Shown: positions 36,752 to 47,200, counted from the stretch's first letter. The stretch is DNA of 64,000 nt from Burkholderiales bacterium PBB2 (GCA_002255955.1 NKIM01000016.1:62001-126000); one strand, 5' to 3'. Program-made: numbers and translations. Notes: generated by a model from the letters alone, not told the origin.

Positions 36752-37657
36752 TCAGTCGGCAGCGTCGCAGTCGAGGGCGCCGGGGTTCATGTCGTATTCC
36801 GATTCGAGCAGGGCCCAGGCTTCCTCGGCGCTCTCGACGAAATGGAAGAGCTTCTCGTCGCCGGGGCTGATCATGCCGGTCTCGACCAGCCAGTCGAAGT
36901 TGATCAGCCGGGTCCAGAACTCGCGGCCGAACATCAGGATGGGCCGGCGCCGGCTCTTGCCCGTCTGGATCAGCGTCATGGTCTCGAACAGCTCGTCCAG
37001 GGTGCCAAAGCCTCCGGGGAAGCAGACCAGGGCCACCGAGCGCATCAGGAAATGCATCTTGCGCAGGGCGAAGTAGTGGAAGCGGAAGCACAGCTCCGGC
37101 GTGATGTAGGGGTTGGGGTGCTGCTCGTGCGGCAGCACGATGTTCAGGCCGATGCTCTTGCCGCCCACCTCGTAGGCGCCGCGGTTGCCCGCTTCCATGA
37201 TGCCCGGGCCGCCGCCGGTGACCACGTAGATGGGGTTGTGGCGCTGCGTGGAGACGGTGGTGACCAGGCTCGAAAAGCGCCGCGCTTCCTCGTAGTAATG
37301 GCTCATGGTGAGCTGCATCTCGGCGCGTTTGAGCGCCTCGGCGTCGCCGCTCTGGCGGGCTTGCTCAACCTTCTGCTCGGCCGCTTCGCGCGGCAGGATG
37401 CGGGCGCTGCCGAACATCACGATGGTGGACTTGATGCCCAGCTCCTGCTGGATCAGCTCGGGCTTGAGCAATTCGAGCTGCATGCGCACCGGGCGCAGAT
37501 CGTCGCGCAGCAGGAACTCGTTGTCGTCAAAGGCCAGGCGGTAGGCGCTGCCGGGCTGGTCATAGTTGGGCTGCGGCACGCCGCGCCGCGCTTCCTGGAC
37601 TTCTTCCTTGGCGCTGGGGAAATTGCGGGCGATCAGGGGTTTGCGCTTGTGGCTCAT
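36752..37657 (-). CDS. LOG-family protein (long form of the TIGR00730 group)
   Basis: A 301-residue Rossmann-fold protein of the LOG family, often mis-annotated as lysine decarboxylase. Diagnostic motifs are GGGPGIMEAGNRGA and FPGGFGTLDELFE. LOG proteins release a base from nucleoside 5'-monophosphates, the step that makes active cytokinins in plants and some bacteria. This form has an extra N-terminal region of about 80 residues (to FGSARILP), so its substrate may differ. The start MSHKRKPL at 37657 was chosen over an upstream start 14 codons earlier because the extra residues are not family-like. The arginase gene follows. Confidence 0.85.
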   Translation of the reverse strand: MSHKRKPLIARNFPSAKEEVQEARRGVPQPNYDQPGSAYRLAFDDNEFLLRDDLRPVRMQLELLKPELIQQELGIKSTIVMFGSARILPREAAEQKVEQARQSGDAEALKRAEMQLTMSHYYEEARRFSSLVTTVSTQRHNPIYVVTGGGPGIMEAGNRGAYEVGGKSIGLNIVLPHEQHPNPYITPELCFRFHYFALRKMHFLMRSVALVCFPGGFGTLDELFETMTLIQTGKSRRRPILMFGREFWTRLINFDWLVETGMISPGDEKLFHFVESAEEAWALLESEYDMNPGALDCDAAD

Positions 37658-37800
37658 ATCGGGGTCGTGGCTGCGGCATGTGGGAGGCCGCTGCGGCAAG
37701 TCAGAGACGGTGTGTCACCGCCGGGCGGCAGCTTACGGGAAGCTGCGAGGAATTTTCTTTCGTAAATTTCTTGGAAATCGATGTTTCGTGTGTGTTTCAG

Positions 37801-38553
37801 TCAGGCGTTGCATTGGCAAACGCTGCAGCCGGGGTCTTTCTGCACGAGTATTTCGCTCCATTCCATGCGTTTGCCGTCCAGCATGAGCAGGCGGCCTGAC
37901 AAGGGCTCACCGGCACCCAGCAGCACTTTCAGGGCCTCGGCGGCCTGCATGCTGCCGATGATGCCCACCAGCGGCGCCAACACGCCCATGAGGGCGCAGT
38001 GGGCCTCTTCAAAGCGGCTGTCGGGTGGGAACAGGCAGGCGTAGCAGGGGGCGTGGCCGCTGCGGCTGTCGTAAACGCTGATCTGGCCATGCCAGCCGGT
38101 GGCCGCGCCCGACACCAAGGGCACGCCGTGGCGCACACAGGCCCGGTTGACCGCCTGGCGGGTGTCGAAGTTATCGCAGCAGTCCAGCACCACATCGGCG
38201 CTGCCCACCAGCTCATCGAGCAAGGCCGCATCGGCGCGTGTCTGCAGCGTGCGCAGCTGGGGATCGGGGTTGATGGCGGCCATGGCCTCGGCGGCCGATT
38301 CGACTTTGGGGCGGCCGATGCGCGCTTGCGTGTGGGCGATCTGGCGCTGCAGATTGGTCAGCTCGACCGTGTCGTCATCGACTAAGCTGATGTGGCCGAC
38401 GCCGGCGGAGGCCAGGTAAAGCGCGGCCGGTGAACCGAGGCCGCCGGCGCCGATGATCAGAGCCCGGGATTGCAGCAGGCGCTGCTGGCCTTCGATGCCG
38501 ATCTCGTCCAGCAGGATGTGGCGCGAGTAGCGCAGCAACTGTTCGTCGTTCAT
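37801..38553 (-). CDS. moeB: MoeB/ThiF-family E1-like adenylyltransferase
   Basis: A 250-residue enzyme that adenylates the C-terminal glycine of a small sulfur-carrier protein (MoaD or ThiS). It has YSRHILLDEIGIEGQQRL, the nucleotide-binding GAGGLGSPAALYLASAGVG, DDDTVELTNLQRQI and the structural zinc cysteines CYAC and CSVC near the end. There is no C-terminal rhodanese domain. The start is ATG 38553. With no thi or moa gene nearby, MoeB and ThiF cannot be told apart safely; the name is the more common one for this length. Confidence 0.8.
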   Translation of the reverse strand: MNDEQLLRYSRHILLDEIGIEGQQRLLQSRALIIGAGGLGSPAALYLASAGVGHISLVDDDTVELTNLQRQIAHTQARIGRPKVESAAEAMAAINPDPQLRTLQTRADAALLDELVGSADVVLDCCDNFDTRQAVNRACVRHGVPLVSGAATGWHGQISVYDSRSGHAPCYACLFPPDSRFEEAHCALMGVLAPLVGIIGSMQAAEALKVLLGAGEPLSGRLLMLDGKRMEWSEILVQKDPGCSVCQCNA

Positions 38554-38580
38554 GGCGCGAGCATAGCGCGCGGCGCCCAT

Positions 38581-38607
38581 GAAAAAGGCCCGCTGGAGGG
38601 CGGGCCT
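38581..38607 (-). terminator. Rho-independent terminator after ctpA
   Basis: On the minus strand, AGGCCCGC and GCGGGCCT pair around a six-base loop, followed by a T-run (A residues at 38582-38586 of the plus strand). It lies 18 bases after the ctpA stop. Confidence 0.78.
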
Positions 38608-38624
38608 GATCGGGGGAGCTGGGC

Positions 38625-40061
38625 TTACTCGGCCGTCTTGGCCTCGGCCTTGCGCTCCACCGCGGTCTTGGACACCAGCACTGGCTGGCCCTTGAGCTGG
38701 TTCAGGGCTTGCGCCAGCTGGAAGTCCTCGGCGCTGCCGAACTCGGGCAGGGGCTTGGGCGGCTCGTTCTTCTTGGCGTACTCGGCTTCGAGCTTCTGGC
38801 GCGCTTCTTCGCGGGCCTTCTCGCGGGCTTCGTCCTTGACCTCGTCCTTGCCGCCCAGGTGCTTTTCCAGATCGGCTTCGCGGGTGCGCAGGGCGGCGAA
38901 GACATTGCCTTCGGCGGTTTCGTCCAGCTGGATGTCGGGCACGATGCCCGTGGCCTGGATGGAACGGCCGCTCGGCGTGTAGTAGCGCGCGGTGGTGATC
39001 TTGAGGGCCGTGTCCGGGCTCAGCTGGCGCACGGTCTGCACCGAGCCCTTGCCAAAGGTCTGGGCACCCATGATCAGTGCACGCTTGTGGTCTTGCAGGG
39101 CGCCGGCGACGATCTCGCTGGCCGAGGCCGAGCCTTCGTTGACCAGCACCACCAGCGGCACCTTCTTCAGTGCAGCCGGCAGGCGCTTGAGCGGGTCGTT
39201 GCCGCCGCGGCGCAGGTAGTAATCGGGGCTAGCCTTGAAGCTGGCCTTGGAGTCGGCGATCTGGCCGTTGGTGCTGACCACTTCGACATCCTTGCTCAGG
39301 AAGGCCGAGGAGATGGCCACCGAGGCTTCCAGCAGGCCGCCCGGGTCATTGCGCAGGTCCAGCACCAGACCCTTGAGATTGGGTTCCTGCTTGTAGATCT
39401 CTTCCAGCTTCTTGGCGAAGTCTTCGACCGTGCGGTCCTGGAACTGACTCACGCGCAGCCAGGCGTAGCCTGGCTCGATGACCTTGCCGCGCACGCTCTG
39501 GGCGCGGATTTCTTCGCGCACGATGGTGACGGGGAAGCTGCGGTTCTCGCTCTTGCGGTAGATGGTCAGCTGCACCTTGGTATTGAGCTCACCGCGCATG
39601 CGCTTGACGGCTTGGTCCAGGCCCAGGCCGCGCACCAGGGTGTCGTCGATCTTGCTGATCAGGTCGCCGCTCTTGAGGCCGGCGCGGAAGGCGGGCGAAC
39701 CTTCAATCGGCGAGACGATCTTGACCAGACCGTCTTCCATGCCGATCTCGATGCCCACACCGACGAATTTGCCGGTCGTGCCTTCGCGGAATTCCTTGAA
39801 GTTCTTCTTGTCGAAGAACTGCGAATGCGGGTCCAGGCCAGACACCATGCCGGCGATGGCGTCGTTGATCAGCTTTTTCTCATCGACCGGTTCGACGTAA
39901 TCGGACTTGACCATGCCGAACACGGCGGCGAGCTGCTGCAGCTCTTCCAGCGGCAGCGGCGAAAGACTGCTGCGGGCATTGGCCTGCAATTGCATCGTGG
40001 TCAACGCGCCTGCAACGGCGCCCAGAGCGAGCCAGCCGGCAACTTTCAATTTGGCACTCAT
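38625..40061 (-). CDS. ctpA: Carboxyl-terminal processing protease (S41)
   Basis: A 478-residue periplasmic serine protease. An N-terminal hydrophobic segment (VAGWLALGAVAGALTTM) serves as signal or anchor. The PDZ domain lies at about residues 95-185 (GVGIEI...GSPAFRAGLKSGDLISKID). The S41 domain has DLRNDPGG, the catalytic serine Ser313 in NEGSASASEI and the catalytic Lys338 in TFGKGS, 25 residues later, as in this family. The C-terminal region from about residue 400 is charged and rich in Lys/Glu/Ala. It trims C-termini of envelope proteins or controls murein hydrolases. It has its own terminator. Confidence 0.94.
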   Translation of the reverse strand: MSAKLKVAGWLALGAVAGALTTMQLQANARSSLSPLPLEELQQLAAVFGMVKSDYVEPVDEKKLINDAIAGMVSGLDPHSQFFDKKNFKEFREGTTGKFVGVGIEIGMEDGLVKIVSPIEGSPAFRAGLKSGDLISKIDDTLVRGLGLDQAVKRMRGELNTKVQLTIYRKSENRSFPVTIVREEIRAQSVRGKVIEPGYAWLRVSQFQDRTVEDFAKKLEEIYKQEPNLKGLVLDLRNDPGGLLEASVAISSAFLSKDVEVVSTNGQIADSKASFKASPDYYLRRGGNDPLKRLPAALKKVPLVVLVNEGSASASEIVAGALQDHKRALIMGAQTFGKGSVQTVRQLSPDTALKITTARYYTPSGRSIQATGIVPDIQLDETAEGNVFAALRTREADLEKHLGGKDEVKDEAREKAREEARQKLEAEYAKKNEPPKPLPEFGSAEDFQLAQALNQLKGQPVLVSKTAVERKAEAKTAE

Positions 40062-40304
40062 GATGCGAGCCTGTCCTGTCGGTGAAATTCAGCGAGATCG
40101 TGGAGTCTGTAGCGTAACAGTCGCGCCAAAACCACGCCTTCAGTATATGCCCGTGGGGCTTTCGCTTGCTGGACAGACGGGCGGTTTTGGGGTCTCAAAT
40201 CGCTGAAAACCGGTGAACAAAGCGACGAAACGCAGGGCTTTCATGCGGCTTTACCGCGGCTTTACGTTTCGGGTGACTTTCGACACCGGCCTGGCGGACC
40301 GGCT

Positions 40305-41477
40305 TCAGGCGGCCGCGCTTTCGTTCGTCGCCGCGGCCGGCGCCGGGAAGGTCACCACATGGTCAACCAGGGGGCGGATGCCAATCCACTCGCCCACCTG
40401 GTGGTCGTGGTGCGAGGGCACATGGGCCTTGATGCGGTCGCCGGTGGCCAGGCGCAAGGTGTAGAGGAAATCGGCGCCGCGGAAAATCTTGCGTTCGATT
40501 TGCGCTTTCACCGGCGCGGCGTCGTCGTGAATGATGTCGTCGGCACGCAGCAGGACCTCGCACAGACCACCCTCGAAAGCGCTGGCCAAGGCGCAGGCAT
40601 CGGCGTCCACCAGGGCGCCCAGGGGCGTCAGCACCTCGGGGCCCGATTCACCCTGGACGATGCGGCCGGGCGTGAAGACGCTGTGGCCGATGAAATCCGC
40701 CACAAAGCGCGTGGCCGGGCGGTGGTAGACGGTGTAGGGCGCATCCCACTGCTCCAGCCGGCCCTTGTTCATCACGCCGACCACATCGCCGATGGCAAAG
40801 GCCTCGGACTGGTCGTGGGTCACGAACAAGGCGGTGGTGCCGCTGGCGTGGAGGATGGCGCGCAGCTCTTGCGAGAGGTGCTCGCGCAGATCCACATCGA
40901 GGCTGGAGAAGGGTTCATCCAGCAGCAGCAGGCGCGGCGCCGGTGCCAGGGCGCGGGCCAGGGCCACGCGTTGCTGCTGGCCGCCGGAGAGCTGGTGCGG
41001 AGCTCGCTTGGCCGCATGGGCCAGGCCGACCAGATCGAGCATGTCGCCGATGCGGCGCTCGCGCTCGCTGCGGCTCAGGTGGCGCAGACCAAAGGCGATG
41101 TTGTCGGCCACCGACAGGTGGGGAAAGAGGGCGTAGTCCTGGAACACCATGCCGATGCGCCGGGCCTCGGGGGCCAGATGCAGGCCGCGGGCGGCATCGG
41201 CCAGGGGCTCGTGTTCGATCAGGATGCGGCCGCTGTTCAGTCGCTCCAGGCCGGCGATGCAGCGCAGCAGTGAGGTCTTGCCGCAGCCCGAGGGGCCAAT
41301 CAGCACGCCGATCTGGCCGCGCGCCAGGCTCAGGCTGACGCCGTCGACCGCGCCGGGCCGGGCCGTGCTTGTTGTCGTGGCAGTGCCGGGTGTGCCGGTG
41401 GCCGCGGCCGGGCCTGGCTGTGGGCTGTGGGCGGCACCGGGGTAGCGCAGGCCGATCTGGTCGAGGGCAAGAAACAT
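40305..41477 (-). CDS. fbpC: Iron(III) ABC transporter ATP-binding protein
   Basis: A 390-residue ATPase of the FbpC/iron(III) and sulfate/polyamine type. Walker A GPSGCGKTS starts at residue 61, then the signature LSGGQQQR, Walker B LLLLDEPFSSLD and VTHDQSEA. A TOBE-like C-terminus follows. An Ala/Pro/Thr-rich insertion of about 30 residues (15-44) stands between the first strand (LALDQIGLRYPG) and VDGVSLSLARGQ; it is unusual for this family. The start ATG 41477 is the first plausible one after the divergent control region. It pairs with the permease on the other strand; a Fur-box-like palindrome lies between them. Confidence 0.85.
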   Translation of the reverse strand: MFLALDQIGLRYPGAAHSPQPGPAAATGTPGTATTTSTARPGAVDGVSLSLARGQIGVLIGPSGCGKTSLLRCIAGLERLNSGRILIEHEPLADAARGLHLAPEARRIGMVFQDYALFPHLSVADNIAFGLRHLSRSERERRIGDMLDLVGLAHAAKRAPHQLSGGQQQRVALARALAPAPRLLLLDEPFSSLDVDLREHLSQELRAILHASGTTALFVTHDQSEAFAIGDVVGVMNKGRLEQWDAPYTVYHRPATRFVADFIGHSVFTPGRIVQGESGPEVLTPLGALVDADACALASAFEGGLCEVLLRADDIIHDDAAPVKAQIERKIFRGADFLYTLRLATGDRIKAHVPSHHDHQVGEWIGIRPLVDHVVTFPAPAAATNESAAA

Positions 41478-41512
41478 GGCCTTTATGATAGCCGCCTGCG
41501 CCGTTTGTTTCG

Positions 41513-41531
41513 AATGCGGATCGTTCGCATT
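41513..41531. promoter_or_regulatory. Fur-box-like palindrome between fbpC and fbpB
   Basis: AATGCGGATCGTTCGCATT is a 19-bp imperfect palindrome in the 187-base gap between the two divergent transporter genes. Against the AATGAGAATCATTCTCATT form of the Fur box I count 14 of 19 identical positions. Iron repression of both genes would be expected. Confidence 0.6.
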
Positions 41532-41664
41532 TGCTTGACTCAGCTCAAGTCGGTGTGTGGCGGCGCAGGCCGGGCGCGCTGCGCTGGCAGTGGCTTTGTC
41601 GGCTGCCCGGTTTGCCTGTGCCTTGTTAGTTGCTGTTCCTTTCTGCCTTCCGCCCACCGTTCGC

Positions 41665-43296
41665 ATGCTGCGTCTGATCACTGTTGTTTGCCTCTTGCTG
41701 GCTGTGCCGGTGTTCGGTGTGCTCGGCTCCTGGTTCGGTCTCGATGCGCAAAGCCTGGCTTTGTTGCGCCACCAGCTGGAGACGGTGCTGCCGGCGTATG
41801 CCGCCTCGTCTCTTGTGTTGTCGGTGTCGGTGGCTTTGGGTGTGGCGGTGCTCGGTGGGGCCACCGCGGCCGCCGTCAGCCTCTTTGATTTTCCGGGCCG
41901 GCGCTTGTTCGAATGGGCTTTGCTCCTGCCCATGGCCATGCCGGCTTATGTGGCTGCGTATGCCTACACCGATGCGCTGCAGTACAGCGGCGTGCTGCAG
42001 ACCTGGCTGCGTGAGCTCATCGGCAGCAGCAAACCCATGTGGTCCGATGTGCGCAGCCTGCCGGGTGCGGTGCTGCTGTTCGTGCTCTGCCTCTACCCCT
42101 ACGTCTACCTGCTTACCCGTACGGCGCTCAGCGAGCGCGGCGTGACGCTGATGGAGACCGCTCGCATCCTCGGCGCCGGCACCTTGCGCCGCGTGCGCGA
42201 GGTGGCCTTGCCCCTGGCCCGCCCGGCCCTGGCTGCCGGCGTGGCGCTGGCGCTGATGGAGACCCTGGCCGATTACGGCGTGGGCTCTTACTTTGGCTTG
42301 AACACCTTAACCACCGGCATCTACAAGGCCTGGCTGGTGATGAACGACCGCATGGCCGCTGCGCAGCTGGCCTCGGTGCTGCTGCTGGCCGTGGCGGGCT
42401 TGCTCTGGCTGGAGCGGCGCGCGCAGGCCCGCTTGCGCTTTTCCAGCAGCCGCGCCGGCGCCCAGCATGCGGCCGAGGCGCGGCCGCTGCGCCTGCACGG
42501 CGCGGCTGCGGCCCTGGCCGTGGGCCTGTGTGCGCTGCCCATCCTCCTGGGCTTTGTGCTGCCGGTGCTGGCCTTGCTCAAGCTGATGTGGCTTGAGGCG
42601 CGCTACGGCGAGTTCGGCCTGCCTCTGGCCCGGTTCGCGCAGTGGGCCTGGACCAGCTTGCAGCTGGCCGGCCTGTCCGCCGCCCTGGCCGTGGCCATGG
42701 CCCTGGTGCTGGCCTACGCCGGCCGCATGAGCGCCGGTGCTGCGGCCCAGCGCGGGCCAGGAACCGGGCTGCTGAAGCTGTCCACGCGCGTGGTGTCTCT
42801 CGGTTATGCCGTGCCTGGCGCGGTGATCGCGGTAGGCATTCTGCTGCCCCTGGGCTGGCTGCAAACCCATGCGCCGCAGCTGGGCCTGACGGGCGTGGTG
42901 ACCGGCACGATTGTCGGCCTGATCTATGCCTATCTGGTGCGCTTCTCGGGCGTGGCCTTGCAATCGGTCGAGGCCGGCTATGCCCGCATCTCACCCAATG
43001 TGGACGAAACCGCCCGTCTGCTGGGCGCCAGCCGCCGGCGTGTGTTCTGGGAGCTGCATGCGCCGCTGCTGGCGCGCTCCAGCCTGGCCGCCGCCTTGCT
43101 GGTGTTTGTGGATGTGATGAAAGAGCTGCCCGCCACCTTGGTGCTGCGCCCCTTCAATAGCGACACCCTGGCCGTGGTGGCCTACCAGATGGCGCGCGAC
43201 GAGCGCCTGGGCGAGGCTGCGTTGCCCTCGCTGGCCATCGTGCTGGTGGGGCTGGTGCCGGTGCTGATGCTCTCGCGGGCGATGCGCCAGCGATGA
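41665..43296 (+). CDS. fbpB: Iron(III) ABC transporter permease, double length
   Basis: A 543-residue permease with two fused membrane domains of about six helices each, as in FbpB/HitB. EAA loops are visible as TLMETARILGAGTLRRVREVALPLARPAL in the first half and DETARLLGASRRRVFWELHAPLLARSSLAA in the second. VVAYQMARDERLGEAALPSLAIVLVGLVPVL closes the protein. The start ATG 41665 precedes the first helix; the frame is open 108 bases further upstream. No iron-binding protein gene (fbpA) lies in the window, so that partner must be encoded elsewhere. Confidence 0.88.
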   Translation: MLRLITVVCLLLAVPVFGVLGSWFGLDAQSLALLRHQLETVLPAYAASSLVLSVSVALGVAVLGGATAAAVSLFDFPGRRLFEWALLLPMAMPAYVAAYAYTDALQYSGVLQTWLRELIGSSKPMWSDVRSLPGAVLLFVLCLYPYVYLLTRTALSERGVTLMETARILGAGTLRRVREVALPLARPALAAGVALALMETLADYGVGSYFGLNTLTTGIYKAWLVMNDRMAAAQLASVLLLAVAGLLWLERRAQARLRFSSSRAGAQHAAEARPLRLHGAAAALAVGLCALPILLGFVLPVLALLKLMWLEARYGEFGLPLARFAQWAWTSLQLAGLSAALAVAMALVLAYAGRMSAGAAAQRGPGTGLLKLSTRVVSLGYAVPGAVIAVGILLPLGWLQTHAPQLGLTGVVTGTIVGLIYAYLVRFSGVALQSVEAGYARISPNVDETARLLGASRRRVFWELHAPLLARSSLAAALLVFVDVMKELPATLVLRPFNSDTLAVVAYQMARDERLGEAALPSLAIVLVGLVPVLMLSRAMRQR

Positions 43297-43419
43297 GCGC
43301 TCTTCTGCCTCTGGCCGCGCAAACAAGGGGTCAGTTCGGGGCCTGATCGCCCGATCCCCAAGGCCGGCCCGGCGTTACCGTAGCTTCACATTGATTGCCT
43401 CGTTTGCAAAGGTGTGCCC

Positions 43420-44079
43420 ATGAGCTCAAGCCCCGTGCTGCCGGTCAAGACCTACCAGGACATCGTCCCGGACTACACGACCTATGTGCAGTTCCAGACC
43501 GAGAAATGGGCCTCGCACGAGATCACCGTGCCCAAATGGGAGCAGGGGCAGCAGCGTTATCTGAACGCGGTGTTTGCCGAGGTGCCCCGCGATCTGCGCA
43601 TTGCCGACATCGCCTGCGGCGACGGCGTCGGCCTGCGCTATTTCAAGCAGATGGGCTTCAGCGATGTGATTGGTGTCGAGTTCAACGAATCCAAGCTCGA
43701 GCGCGCCCGTGAGAGCGGCTACCCGGTGATTGCCGGCGATATGCACGAGCTGGTCAATTTCGAAGATGCGAGCGTGGACATCGTCTACTCCTCCCACACG
43801 CTCGAGCACGCCTATCAGCCGGCCAAGGTGCTGGCCGAGTTCCGCCGCATCCTGCAGCCCAATGGCGCGCTCTTCATCGTCTTGCCCTATCCCGACCCGG
43901 GTCACTGGAACGACGAGGCCCATGGCGCCAAGTACGAGCTGGGCACCCATCTGGACGACGAAGGCGCCAGCGTGATCCGCTACTTCGAGAACGCCGGCTT
44001 CAAGCTCTTGAGCGGCATGTTCGACAACTTCCGCGAACCCGAGATCTGGTTGATCTTCGCGCGCAGCAGCGACAACTGA
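43420..44079 (+). CDS. Class I SAM-dependent methyltransferase
   Basis: A 219-residue methyltransferase. The SAM-binding motif I is IADIACGDGVGLRYF, motif II GVEFNESKLERA, and VDIVYSSHTLEHAYQPAKVLAEFRRILQPNGALFIVLPYPDPGHWND is the typical post-motif region of the Methyltransf_11 group. ATG 43420 was used; an in-frame GTG lies six bases upstream. No pathway partner is nearby and the substrate is unknown. Confidence 0.83.
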   Translation: MSSSPVLPVKTYQDIVPDYTTYVQFQTEKWASHEITVPKWEQGQQRYLNAVFAEVPRDLRIADIACGDGVGLRYFKQMGFSDVIGVEFNESKLERARESGYPVIAGDMHELVNFEDASVDIVYSSHTLEHAYQPAKVLAEFRRILQPNGALFIVLPYPDPGHWNDEAHGAKYELGTHLDDEGASVIRYFENAGFKLLSGMFDNFREPEIWLIFARSSDN

Positions 44080-44095
44080 AGGGCTCAGGGCTGCG

Positions 44096-44170
44096 TGGTC
44101 CCTCCGACAGGAATCGAACCTGTATTTGCCGCTTAGGAGGCGGCCGTTCTATCCATTGAACTACGGAGAG
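44096..44170 (-). tRNA. tRNA-Arg(CCT)
   Basis: A complete cloverleaf on the minus strand: acceptor CTCTCCG pairs with CGGAGGG, D-stem GTTC/GAAC, anticodon stem GCCGC/GCGGC with loop CTCCTAA (anticodon CCT, reading AGG), T-stem ACAGG/CCTGT with loop TTCGATT, and an encoded CCA end. Length 75 bases. Confidence 0.96.
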
Positions 44171-44286
44171 ACGCGCCCGGTGGCCCAGGCGGCGCGAATT
44201 CTCGCATGAAAGATCGGCAGGCCACGCGGCTCCGGCGCTGATGCTGCCGACTTCCGCTGCAATCCTGCGTTAGGCGTCGGCGGCTT

Positions 44287-47200
44287 TCACTCCCACTTCC
44301 ACTGCCAGATCAGGTCGAGCGCGTTTTCATCGCCGGCTTGGCCGCGCAGGGTGAAGCGCTGGGCGATGCGGTAGATCAGCTGCCAGCTGCCTTGCGTGGC
44401 GTTGAGGCCGCGCTCAAACGCCACATACCAGCGCTTGGACAGCTGCTTGCCCACACGCACCACGGTGCCGCGCACCTCGCCATTGCCCTCGCTGACCGAC
44501 AACTCATCCAGGCCGATGGACTTGATGACCTTGCCGGTGCGGCTCTCGCCACCGCCGTTGAGCAGGGCCATGGCGGCTTTTTGCAGCAGGGCGGTGTCGC
44601 TGCGCTCGAGGTTGTCGGGCGCGCGGCCCAGCAGCAGCCAGGAGAGCTTGGCCGTGTCGGCCATATCGGGGTCGGAGAAGAGCTTGATGCGCGGTGACTG
44701 GGCGCTGCCGCCGATGGTCACGCCCACGCGCACCTCTTCTTCGCCGGGGCGGATGGCCAGGATGTCCAGGCGCGGGTTGTCCATCACGCCGCTGAAGGTG
44801 ACCTGGCCTTTTTCGATCGTGAGCTTTTGGCCGTAGGCATCGACGCTGCCGTTGACGGTGCGGATGCTGCCGTGCAGCTGGGGCCGGCCCTGGGCCTGGG
44901 TCATCTGCAGCTCGCCGGCCAGCAAGGTGTCCACGCCGTGGCCGCGCACGCGCAGCTTCTGGCCCAGGTCGATGTCCAGCTTGAGCTTGATTTGCCGCCG
45001 TGCCGCGGTGGGTTCCGCCGGTGCCGCTGGTGCCTGCGCCACGCGCCGCACCTCAACGTCGTCATCCAGCTCGGGCGCATTGCCGCGCGAGAAATCAAAC
45101 AGCCCGTCTTCGACATCAAGCTTGCCCTGCAGATCCAGGGCCTGGGCGTCCATGTGCAGGCGCAGCTGGCCGTTCACCGCCAGGCGACGGTCGACCCGGC
45201 GCAGCAGGGCGAACTTGCTGGCCTGGGCCTGGATGTCGGCCTGCGGCTTGGCGCCCAGCTGCAGCTTTCCTTGGGCATTGAGCTCGCCGTCGCCGGCGCG
45301 CAGGCGCAGCTGCTGCAGCTCGGCATGGCTGCCCTTGAGCTGCAGGGCAAAGCTGCCGTCTTGCACATCGATGCCCAGCAGCGGGTTGCGCAGGCCCAGC
45401 TTGCTGCCCTGGATCTGGCCCACCACCTGCGGGTCGTTGAGCTTGCCGGCAAAGCTGGCGCTGGCGGCCAGGCCGCCGGCCACGCGCCAGCCCGAGGGCA
45501 CCCAGGCGCCCCAGGTGCTGAGGTTGTCCACCCGCGCTTCCAGCACGCCCTCCAGATGCGACTGCGCCGAAGGCCAGGGGTTGGCGTCGCCGCCCTCGTT
45601 GCGCGCCGTCACCGCACCGGCCAGCACGCCGATATTGCTGCCGGCAAAGGACTGGGTCAGGTGCCAGCGGCCGGGCGCGCCGATCACGCCCAGGCGCAGT
45701 TCACTAAGGCCCAGGGCCTGGGTGCCGCCATCATCGGTGACCTTGAGGTCGCCGCTGCGGCGCTGCAGGGACAGCTCCACGCCCAGCTGGGGCAGGGTGT
45801 GGATGCGGGCGCTGCCGTCCACCACCAGATCACCGCCCCAGCCGAAATCGGGCTGCCAGCGGGCCATCAGGGGCGCCACGGCCAGGGGTTCCAGGGCCAG
45901 GTCGAGCTGCAGCTGATCGGGCCCCTCGGCCGGCTTCCAGGCCAGCTGCTGCCAGCGCAGTCCGGCGCCCAGCAACTCCAGCCGACCGGGCTCCACCTGT
46001 GCGGCGCTGAGCTGGCCTTGCGGGCCGCTGTCCACGCGCAGGGCCAGGTCTTGCGCTTGCAGCCAGGGGGCGGGGGCTTTGTCGGCCGGTTTGGCAATTT
46101 TGCTGGCCGCTGTGGAGGCGGGCACGCGCGCGTCGAGCTTGAGGCCGCTGGCGCGCCACTGGCCGCCCTGGGCCCAGAGCTGGGCCAGTTCGCTCGCCGC
46201 AGGGCTGGCGGTTCCGGCCGTGCCCAGGCTGCCTTTGAGTCCGATCTGGAACTGGCTGCGGGAGGGCTGGTCGGCCGGCTGGTGCGCGGGGCGCAGGGCG
46301 GCGGGCAGCAGCGCCGTGCCCAGGCCGCTGAGCTGCAGCTGGTGCTGGGCCCAGCTGCCGCTGAGGTTCAGCTGAGCCTGGGGCAGCTGGGCCTCGGGGC
46401 TCTTGAGCTGCTCCAGGTCTAGCTGCAGGGCCAGCGGCGCGCTCAGGGCACTGGTGAGCTTGGCGTTCAGCCGGGCCTTGTCCAGGCTCAGCTGGTCGAG
46501 CTTGATCGCCTGGCCTTGCAGCTCGGTCTGGCTTTGCCAGCTCCAGCGTAAGGTGCTGCTGCTGGCGTTCTTGCCATTGGGCTTGTCCGCTTCGGCTCGG
46601 CCCTGCCAGGCCAGCTGTCCGCTCAAACTGCCGGCCAACTGGTGGGCGGGCTCGCCCTTGGCCAGGGCCGGAGCCAGGGCCTGCCAGAGCGGCTGCAAGG
46701 CTTGCAGCTGGGGCGCTTGCAGCTGCAGCTGGCCTTCCAGGCTGTGGTCGGCCAGCAGCTGGGCGCGGCCTTGCAGCTGGTTGCCGCCGGCCTGCAGATC
46801 GGCGCGCAGGGTGGGCACTTGCTGATCGTTGGCGCGCTCGTAGCTGAGGTCGGCGGCCAGCTCCATGCCGGCCTGGCTGCCGGGCAGCAGGCGCAGGCGG
46901 GCCTGGCCACGCGGGGCTTGGGCGAGCAGGCCGGCATTGCTTTGTTGGGCCGGGGCCTGCAGGTCGGCGCTGAGGTCCAGATCCAGGCGGGCGCTGGGGC
47001 CCGGCGCTTGGGGCCAGAGGCGGCGCAGCTCCGGCACCATGCCGCGGGCATTGGCCTGCAGCTGCCAGCCGCCGGCCAGGCTGCCGGGGCGGCTGAAGGC
47101 CAGCTTGGCACTGCCCTTGAGCTGGGCTTCGCCGGCCTGCATCAGCAGCTCTTGCAGGTCCAGGCCTTGCATGGACGCGACGGCGCTGGCTTGCAGGCGC

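Noticed and set aside
37709-37746. Two short inverted repeats (CGGTG/CACCG and GCAGCTT/AAGCTGC) between the LOG-family and MoeB/ThiF genes as a terminator or riboswitch
   Set aside because: No T-run follows in either direction and no known riboswitch core is visible; they may simply be leader hairpins.
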